Shown: in pieces, positions 7,842-15,826 of the stretch
Numbering within the stretch: position 1 is the first letter of the stretch
Layout of the letters: each line of letters starts with the position of its first letter
NCBI RefSeq assembly: GCF_900537085.1
Contig: NZ_UNRE01000005.1
Coordinates: 104,541-168,540, forward strand
DNA: 64,000 nucleotides
Origin: Agarivorans sp. Alg241-V36
GTDB taxonomy: Bacteria; Pseudomonadota; Gammaproteobacteria; Enterobacterales; Celerinatantimonadaceae
Direction of reading: 5' to 3'
Notes under the pieces: generated by a model
What the model saw: only the letters and a program-made list of their open reading frames with translations
Told to the model about the DNA's origin: nothing
Database searches by the model: none
Position numbers and translations under genes: made by a program

Positions 7842-9218
7842 TTAGCTCAATAGTAGCAGTGAAGCCAAACCTAAAAAGGCGACAAAACCCACGATATCGG
7901 TAACGGTGGTGAGAATCACTGAACCCGCAACAGCGGGGTCTATTTTCATTTTCTTTAAGATAAAGGGGATCATGGTGGCAGAAGCCGCTGCAGCTAGGCT
8001 ATTGACTAAAATCGCCACAAAAATCACTGCGCCTAAAGCAGCAGATTTAAACCATAAACTCACCACTAGCGCGATAACCAAACCAAGCATTAAACCGTTG
8101 AAAGCTGCAATTTTAAGTTCTTTGTTTAACAATAACTTAAGGTTACTTTGTTGTAAGTGGTTAAGGGCTATACCGCGTAAAGCCACCGCTAAGGTTTGGC
8201 TGCCTGCAATGCCACCCATGCTTGCAACCACTGGCATCAAAATAGCTAAAGCAACCAATTGTTGTAGTGCGCCTTCAAATAAACCTATCACCCAAGAGGC
8301 TAAAAAAGCGGTGGCTAAATTGGTGGTAAGCCAAATTGCTCGCATTTTGGCTGCGGTTGGAACTGGGGTAAACAGGTCTTCCTCATCCGAAGGCGCATCG
8401 CTAATGGCTACATCTAAGCTGCGCTCTTGTAACCATTGCACAATGTTAGATAAGGCAATGCCGCCAATTATTTTGCCGTCTTTTTGCACTGGGTGCCAAG
8501 CGTGACCAGGCACAGTGTTTAGCGATAGAGAAACATCAGCCAGCATTTGCTGGTGGTCAAATACTTCGATGTGTTGGCTTAGTTCACTAAGTCGAATATT
8601 GTCGCCGGCGTTTGCTATGTCGGTCATGCTGCAAGCGCCTTGAAACTGCCCTTGGGCATCAACCAGGTACACTGCCACATGCTTTTCCGTTTGGGCGCTC
8701 AAGCGTTGTTTGATACGCATTACCGTTGAGTTAGGTCGAGCCCGAAGAATGTGCGTTTCGAGATAGCGGCCGATTTGTTCATCTTCATAACTTAGGGCAT
8801 CTTGCAGTTGTGAAGCGCTAAGTTCATCTTGTTGCTCAAGATAAAGTTCCACCATCGACTCGGGGAGAAAATCGGCAAACTCAACAATTTCGGTATCGCT
8901 AATTGTCTCTTGTAAGCTTTGTAGTTGGGATGCGTCAAACAGCTCGAATAGGTGTTTAACGGTTTCATATTGCACTAGATGCAATATGTCCCAGTAGCGC
9001 TCGCTGGCTAACTGCGGCCAAATTTGTTGGCGGTAATCGTCGGGTAGAGATTCGAGCAGGTTAGCCAATACTGGATTGTCGTATTGGCTTACAAAGCTGA
9101 GCTCCGATGCTGGACGTTCTTGTTCCAGAATATCCAGCACTCGGCTTAGTGCGGCGTCGTGGTGACCATCGAAGGTTTGTTGGTTGGCGCTTTTTATGGT
9201 TTCGCTGGTCATTGGCAA
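7842..9218 (-). CDS. mgtE: Magnesium transporter MgtE
   Basis: A 458-residue Mg2+ channel. An N-terminal superhelical MgtE_N domain covers roughly 30-135, a CBS pair about 140-265 (ARPNSTVMRIKQRL, VYLVDAQGQFQGACSM), and five membrane helices occupy the C-terminal 170 residues. The pore motif appears as PVVASMGGIAGSQT; the usual Asn of GGNAG is Ile here, a variant I believe is common among related gammaproteobacterial proteins, though I cannot check it. In the family, the cytoplasmic domains close the channel when Mg2+ is high. It follows the RimB-like gene by 62 bases and precedes corA by 29 bases on the same strand. Confidence 0.9.
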   Translation of the reverse strand: MPMTSETIKSANQQTFDGHHDAALSRVLDILEQERPASELSFVSQYDNPVLANLLESLPDDYRQQIWPQLASERYWDILHLVQYETVKHLFELFDASQLQSLQETISDTEIVEFADFLPESMVELYLEQQDELSASQLQDALSYEDEQIGRYLETHILRARPNSTVMRIKQRLSAQTEKHVAVYLVDAQGQFQGACSMTDIANAGDNIRLSELSQHIEVFDHQQMLADVSLSLNTVPGHAWHPVQKDGKIIGGIALSNIVQWLQERSLDVAISDAPSDEEDLFTPVPTAAKMRAIWLTTNLATAFLASWVIGLFEGALQQLVALAILMPVVASMGGIAGSQTLAVALRGIALNHLQQSNLKLLLNKELKIAAFNGLMLGLVIALVVSLWFKSAALGAVIFVAILVNSLAAAASATMIPFILKKMKIDPAVAGSVILTTVTDIVGFVAFLGLASLLLLS

Positions 9219-9280
9219 GATCCTTGTCGATGCTGATTACTGAGTGCTTACGTCCCTGTTTGCCTTTGTTAAACCCGCTT

Positions 9281-9706
9281 TTAACTGTTCATCAGAAAGC
9301 TTTGCGCTGGATCGACCAAAACTTTATCACCCATGCCTTGGCGGCCTAATAGCATTAAGTAGGTCATATCTTGGCGATTACTTAAGGTTATCTCAATTGG
9401 CCAAATATGTTCGCCAAGCTGAAAACGGGTTTGGATAACATAACGTTGTTCAACGTCACCATTGGATGACTTGATCTTTCTGGTATCGTAAATAGGCGCA
9501 CTGCAGCGGCAAACCTGCTCTAGGTTATAGATGTCTGGGTGCAAATCAAAAGTAATGTGCGGCTTGCCATTCACTTTTATTTGTTCAAGGTTATCAACAT
9601 GTAAGGCCGAAGTTTTTGCTCCAGTATCTATCCTTACCGGTAAATCTTGAATACCAAGGTCGGGCAAATTACAGGTTTCTAAGTTGCCTATTATAAATTT
9701 AGTCAC
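9281..9706 (-). CDS. rimB: RimB-like retropepsin-type protease (annotated elsewhere as ATP-dependent zinc protease)
   Basis: A 141-residue protein of the Zn_protease (PF05618) family, which despite its old name has a retropepsin-like fold. The catalytic Asp motif is plain in LPVRIDTGAKTSALHVDN. In Pseudomonas the homologue RimB works with RimK on ribosomal protein S6 glutamate tails. I chose the GTG at 9706 because GAGGAG precedes it and because it overlaps the stop of the MscS gene by eight bases (GTGACTAA), a typical translational coupling. The frame is open further upstream, but that region is coding for MscS. It is the fourth gene of the maoP-rimK run. Confidence 0.8.
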   Translation of the reverse strand: MTKFIIGNLETCNLPDLGIQDLPVRIDTGAKTSALHVDNLEQIKVNGKPHITFDLHPDIYNLEQVCRCSAPIYDTRKIKSSNGDVEQRYVIQTRFQLGEHIWPIEITLSNRQDMTYLMLLGRQGMGDKVLVDPAQSFLMNS

Positions 9707-10253
9707 GTTTAGTTTGCTCCTCGATAAGCGGTTCTTTGATTTTTGGATCGGCTGCGCGAGTTGGTAAGTGATCACCAATTACTACTGCTTTTTGAAAGAC
9801 CATGGCATTAGGGTAAGTAAGCGTTGAACCATTATCTGCTACTAAAATCACATGAAATAAGGTGATTTCTTCTAGTCGTCCTTCAACCGAATTATCACCA
9901 TCTAAGATTTTAACTTGATGGCCGACTCGATATGGGAAGAAGAAAAACACAATAATACTGGCCGTTACATTGCTCAAAATGGACCACTGAGCAAACAAGG
10001 CGACACCAATCACCGCAAATATCGAAGAGAAAAATACCCCAAAATCATTAAAGCCCAGATCGCTGATGATACTCACCACCATAACTAGCAGTAGTACCAA
10101 AGCGCTGCGTAATACCCAACTTACGTAGTGAATACGGGCTTTAGCAATATTGCGCGCTTCGCCATAGCTAAGAACTAATTTATTCAGTTTGTTTTGGCCT
10201 AAATAAAAAACGATTAGGGCCAGCGCGACAAATAACAATGTATTGATGGTCAT
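9699..10253 (-). CDS. Small MscS-family mechanosensitive channel
   Basis: A 184-residue inner-membrane protein with an N-terminal helix (about 3-20), two more hydrophobic helices (about 47-66 and 73-115) and an MscS beta-domain containing FFFPYRVGHQVKI, GRLEEITLFHVILV and TYPNAMVFQKAVV. It is shorter than E. coli MscS (286 residues) because the C-terminal alpha/beta portal domain is missing, which is common in minimal members. It lies between the deacylase and rimB genes of the rimK operon with 18 bases and an overlap on the two sides. A gating role in osmotic downshift is a family inference; the link to RimK is unexplained. Confidence 0.85.
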   Translation of the reverse strand: MTINTLLFVALALIVFYLGQNKLNKLVLSYGEARNIAKARIHYVSWVLRSALVLLLVMVVSIISDLGFNDFGVFFSSIFAVIGVALFAQWSILSNVTASIIVFFFFPYRVGHQVKILDGDNSVEGRLEEITLFHVILVADNGSTLTYPNAMVFQKAVVIGDHLPTRAADPKIKEPLIEEQTKRD

Positions 10254-10271
10254 AGGTTTATCTTCTTTTGT

Positions 10272-11267
10272 TTACGGACTAACTGACTCTTGCCAGTTTT
10301 CTATTTGCTCTGCCACTTCATCTTGCTCGGCGCCAAAATAGGCTAAGTGGTACATGGCATCACCTTCTTGTACTAAGGGAATGTTTTGTTTGCCTATTAC
10401 AATGCCGGAGCGCTTAGCTGTTACTTTGTTGATTAGCTCGCCAAAGGGGCTATTTATTTCGGCCAATATGTCGCCCGCTTCCACCAAATCGCCCAGTTTC
10501 GCGTACTCGCTAACAATGCCGCTGGCCGAGGCGCGCAGCCAAGAACTACTATAAGCCACATACGGCGACGCTTTTTTACTGCTGCGGCGCTTTTTAATCA
10601 TGCCTAAATGCGAGAGCACTTTTACTATGCCTTTTACGCCGCTTTGAATCGAAAGTTCATCAAAGCGCAGCGCTTCACCGGCTTCGTAAAGCAAGATCTT
10701 GGTATTGTTGTCCACCGCAGCTTCACGCAGCGAGCCATCGCGTAAATCGGCATTAAGCAGTACCGGTACACCAAAAGCTTCGGCCAGTTGCTTGGTTTCT
10801 GGGTCTTTCAAATTTGCCCTAATCTGCGGCAGGTTAGAGCGATGAATAGCGCCGGTGTGTAAATCAATGCCGTAATCACAGTGAGCGACAATTTCGTTCA
10901 AAAATATGTGTGCTAAACGCCCAGCCAAAGAGCCTTTTTCTGAGCCAGGAAAACAGCGATTTAAATCGCGTCTATCCGGCATATAACGGCTTTGGTTTAG
11001 TACCCCATAAATGTTTACCATCGGCACTGCAATTAAACAGCCCTTGGTGATCTTAAAACTGGGTGAACGGGTTAAACGGCGAATAATCTCAATACCGTTT
11101 AACTCGTCGCCGTGCACTGCCGCACTGATAAACACCGTGGGGCCAGCTCGCTTGGCACAAGTAATATGCACTGGAATTGAAATCTCGGTGTCGGTATATA
11201 GCTTAGCCACCGGGATCTCTATTTGTTTTTGCTCTCCCGGTTTTATTTCTATTCCAGCAATAATCAT
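10272..11267 (-). CDS. Succinylglutamate desuccinylase/aspartoacylase family deacylase of the rimK operon
   Basis: A 331-residue M14-fold zinc hydrolase. Zinc ligands are seen in AAVHGDELNG (about 48-57) and YGIDLHTGAIHRS, with RRDLNRCFPG between them. The C-terminal 90 residues (GIVSEYAKLGDLVEAGDILAEINSPFG) look like a biotinyl/lipoyl-type beta barrel, as in other long members of this family. It is separated from rimK by 26 bases and from the mscS gene by 18. Members next to ATP-grasp ligases are thought to act on amide or peptide bonds to glutamate or a similar amino acid; the actual substrate is not shown by the sequence. It differs clearly from the shorter homologue at 3898. Confidence 0.85.
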   Translation of the reverse strand: MIIAGIEIKPGEQKQIEIPVAKLYTDTEISIPVHITCAKRAGPTVFISAAVHGDELNGIEIIRRLTRSPSFKITKGCLIAVPMVNIYGVLNQSRYMPDRRDLNRCFPGSEKGSLAGRLAHIFLNEIVAHCDYGIDLHTGAIHRSNLPQIRANLKDPETKQLAEAFGVPVLLNADLRDGSLREAAVDNNTKILLYEAGEALRFDELSIQSGVKGIVKVLSHLGMIKKRRSSKKASPYVAYSSSWLRASASGIVSEYAKLGDLVEAGDILAEINSPFGELINKVTAKRSGIVIGKQNIPLVQEGDAMYHLAYFGAEQDEVAEQIENWQESVSP

Positions 11268-11293
11268 TTCTTGCCTCTTATCTAGAGCTTAAC

Positions 11294-12199
11294 TCAGCCT
11301 TTGCCACGGGTTTTGGTGGCAAAAGGCTTGGCGTTTTTCTCAATAAACTCAAATACCATGGTGGCTACGTCTTTGCCGGTGGCAGTTTCTATTCCTTCTA
11401 AGCCCGGTGAAGAGTTAACTTCCATCACCACTGGCCCATTGTTTGATTGCAAAATGTCTACGCCACATAGGTTTAAGCCCATGGCTTTAGCGGCATTTAC
11501 CGCAGTGGCGCGTTCTTCTTTGGTCAAACGCACTAATTGCGCCGCGCCGCCACGGTGCAGGTTTGAGCGAAACTCGCCTTCGGCAGCTTGGCGCTTCATG
11601 GCTGCTACCACTTTGCCACCTACAACTAAACAGCGAATATCGGCACCACCGGCTTCTTTAATAAATTCCTGCACCAGTATGTTGGCTTTTAAACCCATGA
11701 AAGCCTCAATCACGCTTTCGGCAGCTTTATTGGTTTCGGCCAACACCACGCCAATGCCTTGAGTGCCCTCTAAGAGCTTAATCACCAGTGGCGCTCCACC
11801 AACGTTTTTGATCAAATCCTGAATTTTGTCAGGTTTACTGGCAAAGCCGGTACGCGGTAAACCAATACCTTTGCGTGATAGCAGTTGCAGCGAGCGCAAT
11901 TTGTCGCGAGAACGGCTAATCGCTACCGACTCGTTTACACAAAAGGTGCCCATCATTTCAAATTGGCGCACAACCGCTGTGCCATAAAAGGTAATCGATG
12001 AGCCAATGCGTGGGATTACCGCATCATACTTTGGCAGCACTTCGCCTTGGTAACGTACCGTGGGCTTGCTACTGGTTATGTCCATGTAGCAATGCAAGGT
12101 GTCGATAATGTCTACTTGGTGGCCAAGTGCTTCGCCTGCTTCTTTTAAGCGGCGAGTGGAGTAGAGGTTTTCTCCTCGGGATAATATGGCTACACGCAT
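11294..12199 (-). CDS. rimK: RimK, ribosomal protein S6 glutamate ligase
   Basis: An ATP-grasp ligase that adds glutamate residues to the C-terminus of ribosomal protein S6 and can make poly-glutamate. The 301-residue length equals E. coli RimK (300). Visible are the RimK N-domain ([21 protein letters not shown]), the ATP-grasp loop [40 protein letters not shown] and the metal-binding end [21 protein letters not shown]. It lies 36 bases after maoP and begins the tight rimK-deacylase-mscS-rimB group. AGGAA precedes the start. The cluster implies a writer (RimK) and one or two erasers (RimB, deacylase). Confidence 0.93.
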   Translation of the reverse strand: MRVAILSRGENLYSTRRLKEAGEALGHQVDIIDTLHCYMDITSSKPTVRYQGEVLPKYDAVIPRIGSSITFYGTAVVRQFEMMGTFCVNESVAISRSRDKLRSLQLLSRKGIGLPRTGFASKPDKIQDLIKNVGGAPLVIKLLEGTQGIGVVLAETNKAAESVIEAFMGLKANILVQEFIKEAGGADIRCLVVGGKVVAAMKRQAAEGEFRSNLHRGGAAQLVRLTKEERATAVNAAKAMGLNLCGVDILQSNNGPVVMEVNSSPGLEGIETATGKDVATMVFEFIEKNAKPFATKTRGKG

Positions 12200-12235
12200 C
12201 TTGAGTTCCTATTGTTTAAATTCTGTTCGGTTGTT

Positions 12236-12592
12236 TTAGTCATCTTCGACGACGAATGTTTCATCTTCATTTTCAAAATTGTCAGTGACTGATTTACAGC
12301 GACTATGCAAAGTATGAAAACGGCGTCTTGAGTGCGCCAAGGTTTTGTACTTCACCCATATTCTTTCTAGTTTGGTTTCTGGCTCAAGTTGTTGGCTGCA
12401 AACTAATAAGAAGCGCTGCTCTTGGTTGCCTTCTGGCATCATTTCGCCAGCGTCGAGTGCCCGCATGGTTTCGCCATATAAGCTGAGTAGCTCAGATTCT
12501 AAGAGGGTGAAATCACCCGATTTACGAAAGCCGTGTTTAAAGCGTTTATCGTCGTAAAAACGTTTGTTGCCAAAGCGAAAATCAATGATCAT
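12236..12592 (-). CDS. maoP: MaoP-like macrodomain Ori protein (DUF413/YifE family)
   Basis: The 118-residue protein matches the DUF413 pattern: RFYDDKRFKHGFRKSGDFTLLESELLSLYG at the start, then EQRFLLVC, ERIWVKYKTL and RRFHTLHSRC, ending in an acidic tail. In E. coli MaoP (YifE, 112 residues) organises the Ori macrodomain together with a cis site maoS next to the gene. As in E. coli it is divergent from an hdfR-like gene, a conserved synteny that strengthens the call. Here it also heads the rimK gene run on the same strand. An upstream perfect palindrome is listed separately. Confidence 0.85.
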   Translation of the reverse strand: MIIDFRFGNKRFYDDKRFKHGFRKSGDFTLLESELLSLYGETMRALDAGEMMPEGNQEQRFLLVCSQQLEPETKLERIWVKYKTLAHSRRRFHTLHSRCKSVTDNFENEDETFVVEDD

Positions 12593-12616
12593 TGGGTCAC
12601 TCCAACTCAGAAATTG

Positions 12617-12632
12617 CGCTGCTTAAGCAGCG
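12617..12632. promoter_or_regulatory. 16-bp perfect palindrome upstream of maoP
   Basis: CGCTGCTTAAGCAGCG is self-complementary over all 16 bases and lies 25 bases upstream of the maoP start, in the 153-base gap to hdfR. It may be an operator or a maoS-like cis site; its distance fits promoter control of the maoP-rimK run. A second small palindrome (AACAAA, one base, TTTGTT; 12698-12710) sits 36 bases before hdfR. Confidence 0.45.
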
Positions 12633-12745
12633 GGGTAAGTTGGCTGCAAGGTAGTGATTATTGGTCGAATAAGAAAACGAATTGTTTTTATCGTAAGAAC
12701 AAATTTTGTTTGTTAACCTCAGCTTAGCTGGAGAGGTAAATATAA

Positions 12746-13639
12746 ATGGATGTAAAAGTATTCCGCACGTTTTTAGAAGTGGCCAAAGAAAAGCATTTTG
12801 GTCGGGCTTCAGAGAATTTATATATCACCCAGGCGGCGGTTAGTGCGCGCATTAAACAGCTTGAAAGCTTCTTTGATACGCAGCTTTTTATTCGCGATAG
12901 AAACGCCATTAAACTTACAAGCTCGGGTGAGCGCTTAATTGCTTATGCTGAAAATATGGTGCGAACCTTGGAGCAATCAAAAGCGGAATTATTGCTTAGT
13001 AAAGCTCAGGCAATTCAGCTGGCTTTAGCGGGCACACCTAATAGCTGGGATGCCTTTTTGCAACATGGCTTGAGTGTGATTACCGAGGTCTTCTCGGGTT
13101 ATGCCTTTAGCGCAGAAACCATGGGGCGTGAGCAAATGCACCGTGCCTTGCTGGAGCGTACCTTAGACATTGGAGTAGGCTTTGATGCCTTGAAATCTGA
13201 TGAACTGGCTAGCAGCCAAGTGGCTCAGTTATCGCTATTGTTGGTATCGACTAAGGCGCAGTTGCAACAACAAGCTTTAGAGAGTGATTATGTTTATGTA
13301 GATTGGGGCAGCCGCTTTGCTTCTGAACACGCGCTGCGCCATTGCAATACACCACCGCCGTTCTTACGCACCTCTACCGGCCGTATTGCCTTAGATTTTA
13401 TTTTAGAAAAAGGTGGCGCTTGTTACTTACCTGAGTCGATGGTGGCACCGTTTATCGATAGCCAACAGTTGTATTTGCTAGAAGACGCCGAGCCTTGGAT
13501 AAGACCGGTGTATTTAAGCTATCGCAAAGACTCTGCCGCGCTTGAGCAAATTAAGCAGGTGGAAACACTGCTAGATAACAGTGAGCCCACCAGTCCATTT
13601 GTATTGCAGCAAGCAGGAGAAATGCCTCCCGCCGAGTAG
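12746..13639 (+). CDS. hdfR: HdfR-like LysR-family transcriptional regulator
   Basis: A 297-residue LysR regulator with the helix-turn-helix at about 1-60 (KVFRTFLEVAKEKHFGRASENL, ITQAAVSARIKQLESFF) followed by an effector domain. The wording closely parallels E. coli HdfR ([26 protein letters not shown]), a repressor of the flagellar master operon flhDC. Divergence from a maoP homologue is the same as in E. coli. GAGAGG precedes the ATG. Whether it controls motility here cannot be judged, because no flagellar gene is in the window. Confidence 0.85.
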   Translation: MDVKVFRTFLEVAKEKHFGRASENLYITQAAVSARIKQLESFFDTQLFIRDRNAIKLTSSGERLIAYAENMVRTLEQSKAELLLSKAQAIQLALAGTPNSWDAFLQHGLSVITEVFSGYAFSAETMGREQMHRALLERTLDIGVGFDALKSDELASSQVAQLSLLLVSTKAQLQQQALESDYVYVDWGSRFASEHALRHCNTPPPFLRTSTGRIALDFILEKGGACYLPESMVAPFIDSQQLYLLEDAEPWIRPVYLSYRKDSAALEQIKQVETLLDNSEPTSPFVLQQAGEMPPAE

Positions 13640-13640
13640 C

Positions 13641-14408
13641 TTAGCTGCTCATGGGCGCTGCTAAGGTAAAGTCGATTAAGCTGTCTTTGGGCAGCTCGAT
13701 ATCATTACCTTGAGTGATGACCGAAGCACCTACGCCAACTTTAGCGCCGTTTTTAGCTCCGCTGCTGCCGTTAATCAAGCCACCAATAGCGGCTGCGCGT
13801 GCGGTTTTACCCACGGTGTCTCCGGCAGTATTGCTGCCGCTTGAGCTAAGTACATCGGTTTGAATATCGTGCATTTGGTCGTTAATACGAATGTTGGTAA
13901 GGGTAATGCTCATGCTTGCCGAGCCCGCCACTCTACCGGCTTTTTTCACCTCGCTAAGTTGACCGTAAACGGTGCTGCCACGTGGGGCTACCAGCGTGTC
14001 TCCTGCCATTAGGTCGGCTTCCAATACTGCAGTAAAACGTTGGCCTGTTTCGTGGTGTCGAGTATTAACACTTTCACTCATACGCACGGTGAGTTGAGTA
14101 CCCGCAGGTAGTTCGGCTTTCTCTGTGCTGGTGGTATTGGTAAGAGCATCTTCTGTTTGGTTAGTTTCGGTATAGCTGCTAATGGTTGTGTCATCGTTGG
14201 GCGAATCACCAAAACTAATATTTTGGACTTGCTCGGTAGGCAGTTTTACCTCAATGCCGTGCATGTCTATGACCAGCTCTTCAGCGTTTTGCGAAATAAT
14301 CGCGCCTTGGATTGAGCGGCCATCTTTTAGCTCTACAGTGGCGGCATGGGCTGAGCTTGAAATAAGGCCAGCGAAGATAAGTGCGTAAAGAGAAGCTTTA
14401 ATTTTCAT
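13641..14408 (-). CDS. Exported protein with C-terminal TrbI/VirB10-like domain
   Basis: A 255-residue protein with a clear signal peptide (MKIKASLYALIFAGLISSSA, cleavage probably after AHA at 22). Residues 24-70 (VELKDGRSIQGAIISQNAEELVIDMHG) form a small beta-rich domain. After a Thr/Glu-rich linker, residues about 98-190 (GTQLTVRMSESVNTRHHETG, LVAPRGSTVYGQLSEVKKAG) resemble the beta-barrel of TrbI/VirB10 proteins, followed by a glycine-rich AAIGGLINGSSGAKNGAK stretch that could be membrane-active. There is no conjugation gene nearby, so a stand-alone periplasmic or envelope role is likely. It overlaps nothing; the hdfR stop is one base away in the convergent direction. The function is unknown. 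Confidence 0.7.
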   Translation of the reverse strand: MKIKASLYALIFAGLISSSAHAATVELKDGRSIQGAIISQNAEELVIDMHGIEVKLPTEQVQNISFGDSPNDDTTISSYTETNQTEDALTNTTSTEKAELPAGTQLTVRMSESVNTRHHETGQRFTAVLEADLMAGDTLVAPRGSTVYGQLSEVKKAGRVAGSASMSITLTNIRINDQMHDIQTDVLSSSGSNTAGDTVGKTARAAAIGGLINGSSGAKNGAKVGVGASVITQGNDIELPKDSLIDFTLAAPMSS

Positions 14409-14412
14409 CGAG

Positions 14413-14455
14413 TGTTTCCTGCAATGGACTGCTTAAGTTGTGAGCATTGTAGGAA
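14413..14455. repeat. Inverted repeat in the leader of the exported protein gene
   Basis: TTTCCTGCAATG and CATTGTAGGAAA form 12-base arms with one mismatch around an 18-base spacer, just upstream of the start at 14408. It could fold in the mRNA leader or be an operator. The remaining gap to 14699 holds no gene that I can see. Confidence 0.4.
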
Positions 14456-14484
14456 AGCTTAGTGCTTGGAAAAATCCCCTAAAC

Positions 14485-14501
14485 TGAAACCGATTGTTTC
14501 A
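14485..14501. promoter_or_regulatory. TGAAAC-N5-GTTTCA palindrome
   Basis: Perfect six-base arms around CGATT, 77 bases upstream of the exported-protein start (14408). The size fits a dimeric helix-turn-helix regulator; which protein binds is unknown. Confidence 0.4.
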
Positions 14502-14699
14502 CATAATGGACGAATTAAGCTGAGCTCGGGATAATAAACGGGTTTCTTACGGCTACTTCTACTTATTTCGGTGTTGAAGCTACTTGCAATAGGCGCGCAG
14601 CTTCGCCTTGAACTAAGCAAAATTATCTCGCCAGAAACAGGAAGCTAGATTAAGCACCGGTTTGCAGAGTTATCGTCACTTGTTTATTCCGAGTTCAGG

Positions 14700-15593
14700 T
14701 TAATTATTGTTCTTTTCCCAAAACTGCTGAATTTTCTCGATAAATACCGATACCTTTGCCGGCAAAAATTTACGCGAGTGATAAATGGCGTAAATATTAC
14801 CGCTCAGTTGCTGTGGGTGAGCATAAGCTTTAACCAAGCGACCTTGTTGATAATGCTTTTTAGATAACATGTGTGGCACCAGAGCTATGCCTTTATCTTG
14901 TAGGCATAAATCTAAACCCAACTCTGGATTTTGCACGCTAAAAAACGGTGATATCGGCTGGCTAATTAGCTCGCCTTGATATTCAAAGCACCAAGAGTGA
15001 GAAGGTGCTTGTGAGGCCGAGTTAAAGATAATGTGATGATTTTGCACATCGCTAGGCTTTTGTAATAAGCCATTTTTAGCGATATAAGTTGGGCTAGCGT
15101 AATAATCGTATTTTACTTCTGCAATGCGCCGAGCGATCAATGATGAGTCTTTCGGTTCATCTACGTGAAACATAATGTCGTAGCGATTGCTGGTTTGCTC
15201 TTCTTGGCGGCCTTCGCTGCTATAGGCTTCAAACTTAAGTTCAGGATATTGGTTGATCATCTCGGTAACTACCGGCCAAAAAACGCGCAATAAAGTATTA
15301 GGTATAAAAATACTTAGGGTGCCGCTGGGTTGGTCATTTTGTTGCTGGGTATTTTGCTCTAGTTGTTTGGCTTGATCGATCAGATCTTCACAGCCTTGCA
15401 GGTAGTTAGTGCCTACTTCAGTTAGACTTAAGCTGCGGGTAGTTCTTGCTAGTAGTTGCACTCCTAGCTGCTTTTCGAGGTTGGTGATACGGCGACTAAT
15501 GGTGGACTTGGGAATACCGGTAAAGTCAGCGGCTTTGGTAAAGCTACCTTGTTTGGCCAAGTTAACAAACAACTCCATGTCTTCTAAATTCAT
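14700..15593 (-). CDS. LysR-family transcriptional regulator (CrgA/AaeR-like group)
   Basis: A 297-residue LysR regulator: an N-terminal winged helix (LEDMELFVNLAKQGSFTKAADFTGIPKSTISRRITNLEKQLG) with the KSTISRRI recognition helix typical of the CrgA-like group, then a substrate-binding domain with SIFIPNTLLRVFWPVV and LGLDLCLQDKGIALVPHMLSKKH. Such regulators usually control a divergent neighbour; here that is the ABC exporter at 15827, 233 bases away. The effector is unknown. Confidence 0.85.
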   Translation of the reverse strand: MNLEDMELFVNLAKQGSFTKAADFTGIPKSTISRRITNLEKQLGVQLLARTTRSLSLTEVGTNYLQGCEDLIDQAKQLEQNTQQQNDQPSGTLSIFIPNTLLRVFWPVVTEMINQYPELKFEAYSSEGRQEEQTSNRYDIMFHVDEPKDSSLIARRIAEVKYDYYASPTYIAKNGLLQKPSDVQNHHIIFNSASQAPSHSWCFEYQGELISQPISPFFSVQNPELGLDLCLQDKGIALVPHMLSKKHYQQGRLVKAYAHPQQLSGNIYAIYHSRKFLPAKVSVFIEKIQQFWEKNNN

Positions 15594-15826
15594 TGACGCT
15601 TCCTCTGCTCGATGGTTGTTCCATTATATGCAACAGTTAAGGTCGTGCTTAGCTTTTTATTGGGTTTGTGCGGACCTGCACTGCATGAATATTTGGTGTA
15701 AGCCAGACAGCGTAACGATTTGTCGTTTATTGGTCAGCATAGCTGCGCATATTTGATAAAGTACGCTACAGTACAAATGCGAGTTAATTCGTTGTAACAC
15801 CAAGATTTATTACAAGGAATGTCTAG

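Noticed and set aside
7906..8505. 199-codon open frame on the plus strand inside mgtE
   Set aside because: It is antisense to a clear MgtE with all family motifs; the translation is low-complexity Ala/Lys/Thr and shows no family resemblance.
13641..14408. Evidence of a conjugative element from the TrbI/VirB10 similarity
   Set aside because: No other conjugation, relaxase or integrase gene is present, and the flanks are core genes.
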